From Siphonobacter sp. SORGH_AS_0500 (GTDB lineage Bacteria > Bacteroidota > Bacteroidia > Cytophagales > Spirosomataceae): DNA of 64,000 nt. This document shows, piece by piece, positions 46,631 through 56,709 of this stretch. A program made the position numbers and the translations under genes. The stretch is taken from positions 24,467 to 88,466 of the forward strand of contig NZ_NHPP01000020.1 of assembly GCF_002838835.1 (NCBI RefSeq), read 5' to 3'. The stretch's first letter is position 1; the number at the start of each line of letters is the position of its first letter. The notes beneath the pieces were generated by a model. That model saw nothing but the letters and a program-made list of their open reading frames with translations. It made no database searches and was not told the DNA's origin.

Positions 46631-48483
46631 TTAATGGATAGGCATACTTTGTAATCTTAACAAAGTATCAATAACCTCTTGAGCTAAGAACCAATAGTTT
46701 TTAATAACTACCCTCGATACATAATCACTGTCTTTTCCTAAACGGTTAACAAATGGAAAAGCTTTTAAACAAGCATCTTTAATTCTATGTCCTCCAGAAA
46801 GTAGAAACCAACTAGGGTATTGAAGCGTCAATCCATTGTATAATTTTACTTCTATTAAATCATCAGATTTCGAATCTATATCTCTGAATTCTACATTAGG
46901 TTTAATTTTTACAAATAACCCATCAACAAGATTTTGTAGTTTCTCTTGTTTAAAGGACTTTATATCATGGGTTTCAACAAATTTGTCTAGACCTAAATCC
47001 TGCAATCGATCATAACTAATGATTGAAGCACTACATAAAATAAAAAGTGGATCATATAAATAATTTTCAAGGCAATATCTTTTATTATTTCCTAATACAA
47101 TTACCCTACCTTCCTCCTTATTGCTTTTATCCCAATCGATTAATCCAAAAACACTTAAATTACCATTTTCATTTAATTCCTTGGTAAACTTCTTAACCAA
47201 GGTACAACCACCACTACCACTTGCTCCTCCTTCTGTATTAGATTGACCCAAACCAATAGAAATAAATTGTAGTAATAAATCTTTCTCTATTAAATCCTCA
47301 TATACAAGTTTATGAAATAGATTTTGATAAAAATATTCGTCAATTTTATCTTCTGTAAATATTTGTTTTCTATGTTCGTATGTAACATTAAATGTTGCGA
47401 GTCCTGAGGTTAATGTACGAATTGCTTCATTTTTATCACCCTTCACTAAATATCCTAAATTCCTATCCATTATAAATATAGAATCTTCTGGTGCTAAAGC
47501 GACAGTTGATGGTGAATGTGTACTTAATATGACTTTTACACCATTCTCCTTGACTAAAACTTCATTAATTACATTCAAAAATTGCTTAGCCATAGATGGA
47601 TGTAGATAGGCATCAGGCTCATCGAGTACTAATAGCTCTGGAAAAACAACTCCATTTTGTGAATTATATAAAGTTATAATCAGTGACATTATAGTCTTTT
47701 CTCCTGAAGATAACTGATTAATATCCAACCGATTACCATTATCCCTATCTATTAAAATTACCTCAGGTAAATAAAAATCATCACTACTTTCTACATATTC
47801 TATAAAATATTTAAAGTCTGCTTTTTTTAATATACTGTTAAAAATAACCCAAGGTGCTTCTATATTATCTATTAGATGGCTATGACGCTTTTTTTTTAGA
47901 GAGTATTGATGAAATATTAAATCAAAATAATTTGAAAACAAACCTGCATTTATATTAGAAAAAACCACAAAATCAGCAAACTCAATAAGAGATGGTTTTT
48001 TTTAGATTTTTTACATAAAGTCATTACTTTTTCAAACTCGTAATACTCAATTTGCCTCTGCATACCATATATTGAAGGGTTGCTTATATTAGTTAAGGCC
48101 AATAATTTCTGTATTAAATCATTTATTTTAGCATTAATATCATCTATCATATCCTGAGTAATATCAAAATCATAATTCTCTATAAATGCCCCTAATGCAA
48201 AACATATTGGATAAAAAGTATTCCACTCATTCCGCAAATTTGACATTAAAGTATGTGATTCATTATTATTACCTAGATATAAACCAGGTTCAGAATAAAT
48301 AATATTACTTATATGCATATCATCATCTGAAAGAATCTCTCTATTACCTTCCCAACAACCTATTGCTCTTAACAACTGAGTTTTCCCGGAACCATTTTTA
48401 CCTGTTAGCACTACAAAATTTGGTAGTTTAATTTCAGGAGAATCTTTTAAAATTCTGCCATTAGATGCTAATGTTAGTTTCAT
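46631..48483 (-). pseudogene. ABC-type ATPase fused to a TOPRIM/DUF4435-like domain (OLD/PARIS-like), frameshifted
   Basis: Two frames join at an A8 run (47996-48003) if one A is added, giving a 617-residue protein through SKKKPSLIEFADFVV. Walker A GKNGSGKT is at 28-35; after the junction come the signature INQLSSGEKTIMSL, Walker B LLVLDEPDAYLHP and the H-loop LSTHSPSTVA. The C-terminal third has TEDKIDEYFYQNLF, VFGLIDWDKSN and YCLENYLYDP, the order of acidic TOPRIM/DUF4435 motifs. OLD nucleases and AriA-AriB of PARIS combine these parts for phage defence. Function is inferred; the intact state is unproven. Confidence 0.72.
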
Positions 48484-48633
48484 TTAAAGTATGGTTTATC
48501 TTATTTCCATTGGCTCATTCAGCTAATTACAAAGGCCACTTCAAACGCAATATGTATATATAATTATAGTTCTATAAATTCTTGGGATCAGTTAGGCTTC
48601 AGATAGCAATGACGGAGAATTTGATTGAGAAGG

Positions 48634-48999
48634 TCATTTATGTTTTTGCTCATCAATCATCTGTTGCTGTCTTAATATCTTGTCGTTCTGTAATTCAATC
48701 ACCTGCTCCTGAAGGAGTATTAATTTTTTCTCGACTTCAGTAAGCTGTTTCTTTGGTACAAGCTCTTCAGTTACTTGATTTTTAAATACAGGAACTTCAC
48801 CTCCTACTCCAAGTAAAAGCCATTCTGTGTCTACATTATAGACTTTTACTATTTCTGCTGCTGCTTCAGCGGTAAGCTTAGCACTGCCCTGTTCAATTCG
48901 ATAATAAGTTGCTTGTGGTATACCAATAGATTTGGCAAAAGCTACTACTGATAAGTTTAGGTGCTCTCTTAATGAAATAAGTCGCTGACTTTCAGTCAT
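48634..48999 (-). CDS. CI-like phage repressor
   Basis: 121 residues from ATG 48999 (17 AT-rich upstream codons rejected because they read through the operators). An XRE HTH (SLREHLNLSVVAFAKSIGIPQ, ATYYRIEQGSAKLT) and a C-terminal coiled coil (LTEVEKKLILLQEQVIELQ). No S24 autocleavage domain, so induction must work differently from lambda. It is divergent from the early genes, and three palindromic operators abut its start. Confidence 0.88.
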   Translation of the reverse strand: MTESQRLISLREHLNLSVVAFAKSIGIPQATYYRIEQGSAKLTAEAAAEIVKVYNVDTEWLLLGVGGEVPVFKNQVTEELVPKKQLTEVEKKLILLQEQVIELQNDKILRQQQMIDEQKHK

Positions 49000-49000
49000 T

Positions 49001-49058
49001 TTATTAATTTGATAAAATTTATTTATCAATTTGATTTGAATATTTATCAAATTGATAA
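49001..49058. promoter_or_regulatory. Three-site operator
   Basis: Three 15-bp dyads: TTATTAA-T-TTGATAA (49001-49015), TTATCAA-T-TTGATTT (49023-49037) and TTATCAA-A-TTGATAA (49044-49058, perfect). Starts are 22 and 21 bp apart, about two helical turns. The first lies 1 bp from the repressor start codon, so the repressor probably controls itself and the rightward early genes. Confidence 0.82.
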
Positions 49059-49138
49059 TACCTTAGCACTGTCAATTACAGCAGTGCTAATTTAAACACT
49101 GCTCTGACTTATTCATACACTTTTTCTTAAACGGCACA

Positions 49139-49345
49139 ATGAAGGCATCGAACGAGCTAAAAAGCAGCTTTAAGGAGATCAAAAAAGGCTTGGGAGACGA
49201 TTGGAAGAAGAAAATACTATCTACCTATCCATCGATGACGCCCCTAGAAGCCTATAGCGTGATTGATCGTCTTAACAGATTGGCTTTGGGCAGAGTCGCT
49301 CCTACTCCAAGTGAGCTGGAAAAATTCAAATCAATTTCACCATGA
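49139..49345 (+). CDS. Small early phage protein
   Basis: 68 residues, basic and helical, no recognised family. First gene rightward of the operator. Its stop overlaps the next start (ATGA). Confidence 0.7.
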   Translation: MKASNELKSSFKEIKKGLGDDWKKKILSTYPSMTPLEAYSVIDRLNRLALGRVAPTPSELEKFKSISP

Positions 49346-49452
49346 GCAACTTCATCACCCTTATGAGCGTGTTCTGTCTCGCTCTGGCCATCGCCCTCCC
49401 TTTTATCATCAAGCCGGGCGGCAATGACAAGTATCGTAATCCATTCAATTAA
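49342..49452 (+). CDS. 36-residue membrane peptide
   Basis: An open frame of 36 codons starts at the ATG overlapping the upstream stop. One hydrophobic segment (TLMSVFCLALAIALPFII) is followed by a basic/polar tail. The overlap and the spacing to the next gene (8 bp) support it as a real gene. Confidence 0.6.
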   Translation: MSNFITLMSVFCLALAIALPFIIKPGGNDKYRNPFN

Positions 49453-49460
49453 TCCACATC

Positions 49461-49826
49461 ATGGAAAACGCACAAACAACTGAAGAACAAGCTCTGGCAA
49501 GACAGGAACTAGCTGATCAAATTGAAGCAGCCACGAAGAATCTAGATGCCCTGATTCGTAAGGGCATAAGTCTGGGATTACAAACCAAACTATCCGTTCT
49601 GGATCTGGGATATCGGGAAAAGCTAGTAGGTGAAGTATTTGAGGTGAAGCGGCTCACACACTGGGCTTATCATTACACCGATTATCGAAACCTGTTGCTG
49701 ACTAATGTAGATAATACAGCTGGCCCAGAAGGAGAAGAGCAAATCGAGCCGGAACCTGTTGACTTTAGGGCAGATCACATTCACGAAAGGAACCGGCTCG
49801 ATGAAAAGTCAAAGACTTTTAAATAA
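49461..49826 (+). CDS. Hypothetical phage protein
   Basis: 121 residues; helical N terminus (ARQELADQIEAATKNLDALI) and acidic C terminus. No family recognised. Part of the early plus-strand run; its last 18 bp overlap the convergent gene at 49809. Confidence 0.68.
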   Translation: MENAQTTEEQALARQELADQIEAATKNLDALIRKGISLGLQTKLSVLDLGYREKLVGEVFEVKRLTHWAYHYTDYRNLLLTNVDNTAGPEGEEQIEPEPVDFRADHIHERNRLDEKSKTFK

Positions 49827-50267
49827 GGCTAAAACTGCCTCACTTCGGATAATATTCCACTCAACCAAATTCCAGTCCTTAAGGGTATCAAGTTCATATC
49901 TGCAAGGAGGATACGCCCACTCTAATTTTTTGGAAATGATAGGTTTACGCTGGCCTTTGGCTCTTTTTGCTGGTTTTGGATTGACAAACCCTATTATTTC
50001 AATGTCATCCACGGCACTTGAAAAGACCTCAAAGTCAATACCTCTGGAAGCCGCAGAGTGATACTCTGCACTGCCTTTGGGAAATCGTTGCATGATTTTG
50101 AAATCTTCTTCGGTCCAGGCATCAAAGACAGCAACTTGAGGACTTGATTTCTTGAGATTCAGACCAACGAAGTTGCCATACCAATCATGATCCTGCTTAC
50201 TGATACGGAGCCTGATTTCAGGAACTCGCTTATCCATTACAATAGCTGTAAATAAACCTTCTTTCAT
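49809..50267 (-). CDS. Hypothetical protein, opposing the early run
   Basis: 152 residues, MKEGLFTAIVMDKRVPEIRLRI and EEDFKIMQRFPKGSAEYHS, ending in an Arg/Lys-rich part. No family recognised. It is the only minus-strand gene within the early plus-strand genes, which marks it as a possible cargo gene. Confidence 0.65.
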   Translation of the reverse strand: MKEGLFTAIVMDKRVPEIRLRISKQDHDWYGNFVGLNLKKSSPQVAVFDAWTEEDFKIMQRFPKGSAEYHSAASRGIDFEVFSSAVDDIEIIGFVNPKPAKRAKGQRKPIISKKLEWAYPPCRYELDTLKDWNLVEWNIIRSEAVLALFKSL

Positions 50268-50326
50268 AAGGGAATTTTAAAAGTGTGAGAAGCTCAAAGT
50301 AAACACATCCTAAAATAATATAACAC

Positions 50327-50704
50327 ATGAAGCTTTATGAAAATGCTGATGCCTTCTCTGGCATCGGGAGTAACTCGTCTGCTCTTTCCGTAAAAAAGTC
50401 ACCTGCTCAGCTTCGGCTTAAAGCAATGGTGGCAGCTCATCCTTCTACTGCGTATCTGGCTTCCTGCTGGGCGTGCTTTACGGCCTTCGTAAAGAACGAC
50501 TCCCAGTCTGAATCAGAGCTCATAAAAGGGTTCGAAGTATCGTTTATCCTGGCTTTCAGCTTTTTGCTCGGAGCCCTAATGATCTGTATGGCAGTGCACT
50601 ACCTGAATGGAGCCTTATTAATTGCGGGCGGTGTTGGTTTGGCCGTCGCTTTGTTAACCACTCTGATTCTTTGGTACGCATCGGTCATCAGTCGTGAAAA
50701 CTAA
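50327..50704 (+). CDS. Small membrane protein
   Basis: 125 residues; two hydrophobic segments in the second half (FILAFSFLLGALMICMAV and LIAGGVGLAVALLTTLIL). No family recognised. Confidence 0.68.
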   Translation: MKLYENADAFSGIGSNSSALSVKKSPAQLRLKAMVAAHPSTAYLASCWACFTAFVKNDSQSESELIKGFEVSFILAFSFLLGALMICMAVHYLNGALLIAGGVGLAVALLTTLILWYASVISREN

Positions 50705-50731
50705 TTATCCCAATCATCCTTTTTCGCCGCT

Positions 50732-50959
50732 ATGTACACCTTTCCACTCCTTCTCGCTCGCTTTAGCAATAAACAAACGCTGGTCACTCCTGAAGCTGAA
50801 AATCAGATCACGTATAACAAGATCTGTGTAGCTCAGCGAGTGGTACATGCCCACTTACTCGATCACCCGGAGGATACGAAGATCGGTAATGAAATAGCCG
50901 ACCAGCTCAGTAACGAATTCGATGCCTTAATCACCCGCTCCCGAGCACCAAAAGCCTAA
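50732..50959 (+). CDS. Small hypothetical phage protein
   Basis: 75 residues, soluble; 5 bp upstream of the next gene. No family recognised. Confidence 0.65.
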   Translation: MYTFPLLLARFSNKQTLVTPEAENQITYNKICVAQRVVHAHLLDHPEDTKIGNEIADQLSNEFDALITRSRAPKA

Positions 50960-50964
50960 ATAAT

Positions 50965-51384
50965 ATGAACAATCCTACCACCATCTCCGTAATTTTTGAT
51001 GATTCAAAAGCTCGAGGCATCCATATGTGCGAGTGCGAGCGTGCTCTGATTGATGAAGCCCAGATCATGGCCATCGATGAACCAGAAATCGACCCTCAGA
51101 TAGTGGCCGACGTTATGGTGGCTCAGAATATCATCCAACAAACGGTCGCGTTAACGCTCAATAGACTGCCTTTCTCCCTGCCCTGTATTAAGGGTCTATT
51201 CATTCTCTCAGAACGCCAAATCTGTGCTATTCGGGCGGTACTGGTTGCTTTTCAGGTAATGATTTCAGAAACACTTCAGGGCGATCAATTGACTGAAATG
51301 GGAGCAAAAGAATTAGTCGATAAAGCTGAAAAAGCTCGCAAACTGGCTCAGGCTTTAGCCCAGCCGGTATCCTCAAATTCTTGA
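50965..51384 (+). CDS. Hypothetical phage protein
   Basis: 139 residues, acidic and helical, with a central hydrophobic stretch and a coiled tail (AKELVDKAEKARKLAQALAQ). It directly precedes the primase-helicase, so a replication role is possible but unproven. Confidence 0.65.
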   Translation: MNNPTTISVIFDDSKARGIHMCECERALIDEAQIMAIDEPEIDPQIVADVMVAQNIIQQTVALTLNRLPFSLPCIKGLFILSERQICAIRAVLVAFQVMISETLQGDQLTEMGAKELVDKAEKARKLAQALAQPVSSNS

Positions 51385-51411
51385 TTTCATTTTCTCCAGT
51401 TCGCCCTACTT

Positions 51412-54400
51412 ATGGCACAAATAGAATTTTCTGAAGTAATGACTCAGGATGGAGGCTTAGCCTTCATCCTGGATAGACTCCCCCAGGCCCGAGGCACGGA
51501 ATCAGCCCGAGGGAAAGGTAAAAAGTTTAAATTCCGGGAAGATGAAAAGACGGCCTCGGCTTCTTTGAAGCTAGTGACAGAGAAAGGTTACTGGATCGTC
51601 ACCGACTTTGGTGGTGATTCCAAAGGCATGCACGCCGTGGGACTGGCCATGGAGCTGGATCATACTGATTTTGTTACGGCCTTAAATACCGTTGCTGCTT
51701 TTTATAATATATCAGCCAGTAACAACACCGGCCCCAGATCAGAGTACAACGAGCGGCCAGCCAGCAAAGAAGAGCAGGATGGGACCTGGAAGGTAATTCC
51801 AAAGGAACTGACGGAGGAAACTCTTAAAACCATCTTTGTCACATCTGCCTGGCAAGCTCTAGCCTCTAAGGTAGAAAACCGTTTCAAAAAGGCTCAGGAG
51901 ATTTGTTCGAGGTATCACCTAAAACTCGTCGATACGTACTGGATCGTTAAGGAAGGAAAGTATCAGGAATGGAAGTCTACCGATGATTTTCCCATCTTCT
52001 TCTTTGACGAAGGCGAATGGGGCAAAATCTATCAGCCTTTGGCTCAGAAAAAGTTTCGCTTCCGTTACCTGGGCAAAAGCTACCCGCTTCATTCATGGCC
52101 TGGAAGCAGCTCAGAAGTTTTGCGTTGGAAAGGATCTCACCGATAAGAAGAACCAGCTTAATGAGAAGCTGGCGGGCGGCAGTATTACTCCAGCTGAGCA
52201 CAAATCATTGATGGCTGAAATTACGGATGAAGAGTCTGCCAAAAAACTGCCAGAGCTGATCATGTGCAGCGGTGGATCGGATGCCCTAAATACCGCAGCT
52301 ATGGGGTATTGGGTACTCTGGAGAAACTCCGAAACCGAAGAGCTAAATTACCCGGAGCATAAAAAGATCATGGAGGTTTGCAATACGCTTTATAACCTTC
52401 CTGACATCGATGAAACGGGTAAGTTGGCCGGACATAAACTGGCCCTTCAGTTTCTGGAGATGAAGACAATCTGGCTGCCTGAGCGTATGCTCGAACAGCG
52501 GGATTCGGAAGGAAAACCCCGTCACAAAGACCTGCGGGATTTTCTGAAGCTTTACTCACAGGAAGAACCCCACCGAACTCATAACAAGTACGATTTTGAT
52601 CAGCTGGTAAAAACGGCTCTTCCCTATCAATTCTGGGATGAGCATCAGGAAACTGATTCAGACGGCAATCCGAAGTACAAGTTCAACCGTCCGATCATGA
52701 AGTATGCGGTGAACAATCTCCGGCTTTATAACTTCCTGCACCGCTGCGGTTTTGGAAGGCTTGAAGACAAGGCAGAAAAGACTAAATACACGTATACGCG
52801 GGTAGAAAAGAACATTGTCAAATCTATTGAGCCTTCAACTATTAAGGATTTTGTCAATGAGTTTTTAGAGAGCCGTGCAGCCGTGGAAGACCTGCGAAAC
52901 ACATTCTACCGATCTCCTCATTTATCCGAAACATCTTTTTCAAACCTCCCTCTTATGAAGCTGGAATTTAAAGGTCACGCGGCTGACCGTCAATACTTGT
53001 TTTTTGAAAAATCGACCTGGAAAATCACAGCTGAGCAAATCGAAGAAGTCAAGCAGGAAATGTCTGGGAAGAACGTCTGGGAGTCTAAAGTCTTGCAGAT
53101 ACCAGGTCAACGGGAAAAGATTCGGATTGATGAACCCTACTTCAAAATCGTAAAGAAGGATAATGTCTGGGATATTGATATCCTGAATAAAAATGTGGCC
53201 TTTCTCAACTTCCTCATTCAAACCGCCCGCGTCCACTGGAGAGAAGAACTGGAGTATCGTCTGGATTTCTTTAACAGTTTTCCGACGGACAAAAAGCGTC
53301 AGGAATACGAAGAAAAGCATGAGTTAGGCATTGACCTGTTATCCCAAATTAACCACTGGGCCAAAGCAGAGAATCAGGAAGAGTATCGCAAGAATCATCT
53401 TTTTAGCATTGATGGACCATTGCTGAAACCTGACGAGATCCAGGAACAAAAGCTATTTCTGATTAACCGGATTTTCTGTATCGGGTACATCCTGCACCGG
53501 CATAAATTCAAGTCTAAGCCCTGGGCTGTATTCGCCATGGATAACCGGCTTTCGGAAGACGGCGTGGCCAACGGTGGAGCCGGTAAGTCCATCGTAACCG
53601 ATGCCCTTCAATTGGTGCTGGCCAATAAGCTCTCTAAGGAAAAACATATTGAAACCATCAAAGGCCGGTCTGATACCATCAATACGTATGACTTCGTCTT
53701 TGAAGGCATTACTACCAAAACGGACCTGGTATTAGTGGATGACGTCTCCCCTTCGATGGACTTTAAAACCTTCTACGAACCCCTGACGACCGACTGGAAA
53801 GTAAACCGCAGGAACCGAGGTTATGAAACCATCGCTTTCGCAGATTCACCCAAAGTGTGGTTCAATTCCAATTACGGTGATAAGTATATGGAAGGCTCGG
53901 ATACCCGCCGTAAGATCGTGACGGCTTATTCTGACTATTATCATGACAACCCGCATAACTTCTACCGGGAAACCCGCACGCCAGCCAATGACTTCAAAAA
54001 GCAGCTTTTTGAAGAGTGGAACCCGGAAGAGTGGACTACTTTCTATAATCTGGCCGCTCAGTGCATCCAGTTTTACCTTTCCACCGATGAGAAAATCAAA
54101 CCGCCTATTACAAACATCAACAAACGCAACTTGCTGACGGTGATGGGTGAAAACTTCCTATCCTGGGCGGATGTGTTCTTTGATGAAAATGGCAGTAAGG
54201 TTAATCAGCTGGTGGTGAAAGATGAAGCTCAGGAAGACTTCCAGCGAAGTGCCAACTTCACTAAAATCACTTCTCAATCCTTTAAAAATCGATTGAAAGC
54301 CTGGGCAGCCTATCGAGGCCATACCCTTAATCCAGAGGAGCTAACCAATAAAGATGGCCGTATTGTTCGTAAGCCTTTGAATTACGACATCACCAAGGAA

Positions 54401-54448
54401 ATGATCTACGTACAAACCGCCGGTGCTACCATCTCTGTCACGGCCTGA
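51412..54448 (+). pseudogene. Primase-helicase of a phage-type replication module, frameshifted
   Basis: Frames 51412-about 52078 and about 52078-54448 join if one A of the A4 run at 52075-52078 is removed, giving RYLGKATRFIHGLEAAQKF and a 1011-residue protein. The N terminus resembles a primase zinc-finger-like region (FREDEKTASASL, WIVTDFGGDS) but lacks the cysteines. A TOPRIM-type block (LPELIMCSGGSDALNTAAMG; NLPDIDETG) follows. The C-terminal half is an SF3/D5-like helicase: Walker A GVANGGAGKSIV (near residue 721) and Walker B LVLVDDVSPS. Replicates the element. Confidence 0.82.
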
Positions 54449-54457
54449 TTTTACCGC

Positions 54458-54484
54458 AAGCCCGGTCAATCCGGTCGGGCTTTT
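54458..54484 (+). terminator. Hairpin after primase-helicase
   Basis: AAGCCCG / CGGGCTT stem followed by TTTT, 10 bp past the stop. Confidence 0.6.
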
Positions 54485-54506
54485 CCCTCTCTTCCCAATC
54501 ATTTTC

Positions 54507-54617
54507 ATGGAGTTTATTATTCTTCTACTCTCCGGCGTAGGGTCTGCTTTACGCCTATTTCTAAAGCATTTTTTTAATAACCTGACGGAAGAAATCCGAA
54601 AGGCGAATTCCAAATAA
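54507..54617 (+). CDS. 36-residue membrane peptide
   Basis: MEFIILLLSGVGSALRLFLK-type hydrophobic N terminus with a charged tail, from ATG 54507. Short, so the call is moderate; it is followed 13 bp later by the next gene. Confidence 0.5.
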   Translation: MEFIILLLSGVGSALRLFLKHFFNNLTEEIRKANSK

Positions 54618-54630
54618 ACGCTCGTCACCC

Positions 54631-54993
54631 ATGCCTTTTCTAATCCACATCGAATACACTTCTGCCACAAAGAACAACCTTCAGCGAGTGGCTCTGGAGT
54701 GCTACAAATCCTTTGAAGGATTTACCTGCGAAAGCAAATACGCCTTTATTGAGTTGATCAACCTGGTGAATGATCGATACACCAGCGAACATCCCAAATG
54801 CAGTCCGCTAAAGCTCACTCCTCAGGATCATAGTCCTAACTCCCGATCGTTAAATGCTTACTTCTCAGTGAAACCTGATAATACCAATCAGAGCATAGTA
54901 GTATTCCGGCTCATACCAGTGAAAGGAAAGATTGAGGAAGCTGGGATAGTCGGCTTCCCCGGTAATGCCCAAATTATTCCCACCGCCATATAA
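54631..54993 (+). CDS. Hypothetical phage protein
   Basis: 120 residues, no recognised family, no signal peptide. Part of the small-gene run after the primase-helicase. Confidence 0.65.
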   Translation: MPFLIHIEYTSATKNNLQRVALECYKSFEGFTCESKYAFIELINLVNDRYTSEHPKCSPLKLTPQDHSPNSRSLNAYFSVKPDNTNQSIVVFRLIPVKGKIEEAGIVGFPGNAQIIPTAI

Positions 54994-55029
54994 CTAAAAA
55001 AATAGTTTCACATCTATCTGATAATCAGA

Positions 55030-55272
55030 ATGGCAAAGTCAAAATATCCCAGAAACTTTCCGGTGAGAAGCTGGTGGAAAGATTTAAGTACGGGAAAGAT
55101 TTATTACATCGTCGGCATTGGCTTCGATAAAGAAGGCCAGTCTGAGCTTAGGGAGCTTCAGGAAGTTGGCACAATGTACGACCCATTCAACCCCATGATG
55201 CGTCATATGAAGGACCTGTGTGAGCTATGGGAGTCGGGACACATGGTAGAATACCTGATTAATCCTACATAA
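55030..55272 (+). CDS. Small hypothetical phage protein
   Basis: 80 residues, VRSWWKDLSTGKIYYIVGIGF at the N terminus, charged end. Followed by a strong terminator at 55308-55330. Confidence 0.65.
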   Translation: MAKSKYPRNFPVRSWWKDLSTGKIYYIVGIGFDKEGQSELRELQEVGTMYDPFNPMMRHMKDLCELWESGHMVEYLINPT

Positions 55273-55307
55273 ACTTCCGCTTACAACTTTACAAAATGCA
55301 AAAACTG

Positions 55308-55330
55308 GCCCGGCTATTCCGGGCTTTTTT
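55308..55330 (+). terminator. Terminator of early/replication genes
   Basis: GCCCGG-CTATT-CCGGGC followed by T6. Confidence 0.8.
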
Positions 55331-55379
55331 CATGCTTGGGAGCCTTAGCCATCCCTCCCTCTACCCTCCCCCAAAAATT

Positions 55380-55650
55380 TCTGGGAAATTTTTGTAATTC
55401 TGTAACCAAGAAATGAAAGAGTATTTAAAAGTCTGTAAATCAGAGGTTACACTTTTTTTATATTTTGTAAATAGATTTACAGAATTACAAAAAAACTGTA
55501 ACCAGACTAATGAACAGAAAAGGACGATTATACCGAATTCGAACATTTACAAAAAAATACAGCCGCTTTACAGGTCAAATACAAAAGAAAACTGGAGTAT
55601 AAATATCTGATTTACAGACACTCATACTCCAGTTTACAGAATTTACAAAA
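55380..55650. repeat. AT-rich region with repeated TTACA words
   Basis: Within about 270 bp the words TTTACAG, GTAATTCTGTAAC, TTTACAGAATTACA and their complements recur roughly ten times in both orientations (for example 55393-55407, 55471-55503, 55606-55650). No supported gene; two short opposing frames here are artefacts. It could be a replication origin or regulatory array. Confidence 0.6.
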
Positions 55651-55747
55651 TTCTCCGACTTTTCTGTGTTGATCGTTAAATGATTGAAAAGCGATTCTAG
55701 CTACATCATTCTTAATCGTGAGTTACTTAAATGAGAAAAATACTATT

Positions 55748-56479
55748 TCATCCTAAAAAGCCTGATATGCCTTCTATTAAATTTGGTAAATGTTCAACGG
55801 TAGCTTTAGCAACGGCTTCGATGCCTTTCTTTTTAAATTCCGTTAAAACATCTTTGATAAAGCCTATTCCAGCTTTTCTGGTTTTAGCCCAGAAACGAGC
55901 AAGTTTCACGGCAACCTGATTTTTAGTTAGCTCGGGAAGTTGCTCCTGTAATTCTTCGCATTCTTTGATTGCTTCCGTCAATAGTTTAGCCTTCTCTTCA
56001 GAAACCGTACTCTTCTTTTCTTCTAATAACCCTGCAACCGTTGTCAAATAGTCATCCAGATAAAACTGTTTTTCTAAGTCCAATGGAGCAGTGTCTGCAT
56101 CATCTTCATCAATCGCTATAAAACCTATAAACTCTTTTTCGTAGCTTTTTAGAATAGGGTCATCATAAATAGTAACTATTTTGTTATATGATTCAAGTAT
56201 ATCTAGCCACTGTTTTAATACTTCGGTAACTCCTTCTAAACTCAGTCTTTCACCAGCTTCCCTTACTGTATTGCGTGCAAACGGTTTTCGATTAACCAAG
56301 AATCCAGCTTGAGGGTCTTTCTCTGGAAAGTTACAAGCAAAATAAAAATCCGATTCAGGATCAATATCTTCTAAGCGAAAAGCATACTTATCTGTTTTAA
56401 CCTGTTTAGCCAATTGAGTAGCATTATCAATAAGAGGCTGAATTTTTTCTAACACAGTAATTGGAGTTAATTTTTTCAT
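55748..56479 (-). CDS. Hypothetical helical protein
   Basis: 243 residues, acidic, largely helical, with a Lys/Glu-rich middle and a C-terminal amphipathic part (VEHLPNLIEGISGFLG). No signal peptide and no recognised family. It is on the minus strand between plus-strand modules and AT-rich, so it looks like a cargo (moron) gene of the element. Confidence 0.68.
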   Translation of the reverse strand: MKKLTPITVLEKIQPLIDNATQLAKQVKTDKYAFRLEDIDPESDFYFACNFPEKDPQAGFLVNRKPFARNTVREAGERLSLEGVTEVLKQWLDILESYNKIVTIYDDPILKSYEKEFIGFIAIDEDDADTAPLDLEKQFYLDDYLTTVAGLLEEKKSTVSEEKAKLLTEAIKECEELQEQLPELTKNQVAVKLARFWAKTRKAGIGFIKDVLTEFKKKGIEAVAKATVEHLPNLIEGISGFLG

Positions 56480-56531
56480 TATATTTGAGTAGATAAATAA
56501 GTAAATAATTGCTTGATTTTTAAAGGCTTAG

Positions 56532-56570
56532 AATACCCGTCAGGCTGGAAACTTGGACGGGTATTTTGTT
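56532..56570. terminator. Hairpin between divergent genes
   Basis: AATACCCGTC (56532-56541) pairs with GACGGGTATT (56556-56565), then TTG TTT. It lies upstream of the minus-strand gene, so it may be a leader structure rather than a terminator. Confidence 0.5.
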
Positions 56571-56709
56571 TATGCAATATAATATAGTCCTGAAACAATA
56601 TATCTAAAAAAATCTCTTACCTATTTATAGGTACATTGGAAAATATCGGGCATTATAATACAAGCATAATCATTATTTATGCAGTGTCAAACATAAATAA
56701 TCTTAACAT

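Noticed and set aside
49759..50061. Plus-strand frame opposite the 152-residue minus gene
   Set aside because: Its composition is poor and the minus-strand frame is longer, with a better start and more protein-like sequence.
55361..55610. Two short opposing frames in the AT-rich repeat region
   Set aside because: Low-complexity AT-rich sequence; repeated words better explain the region.
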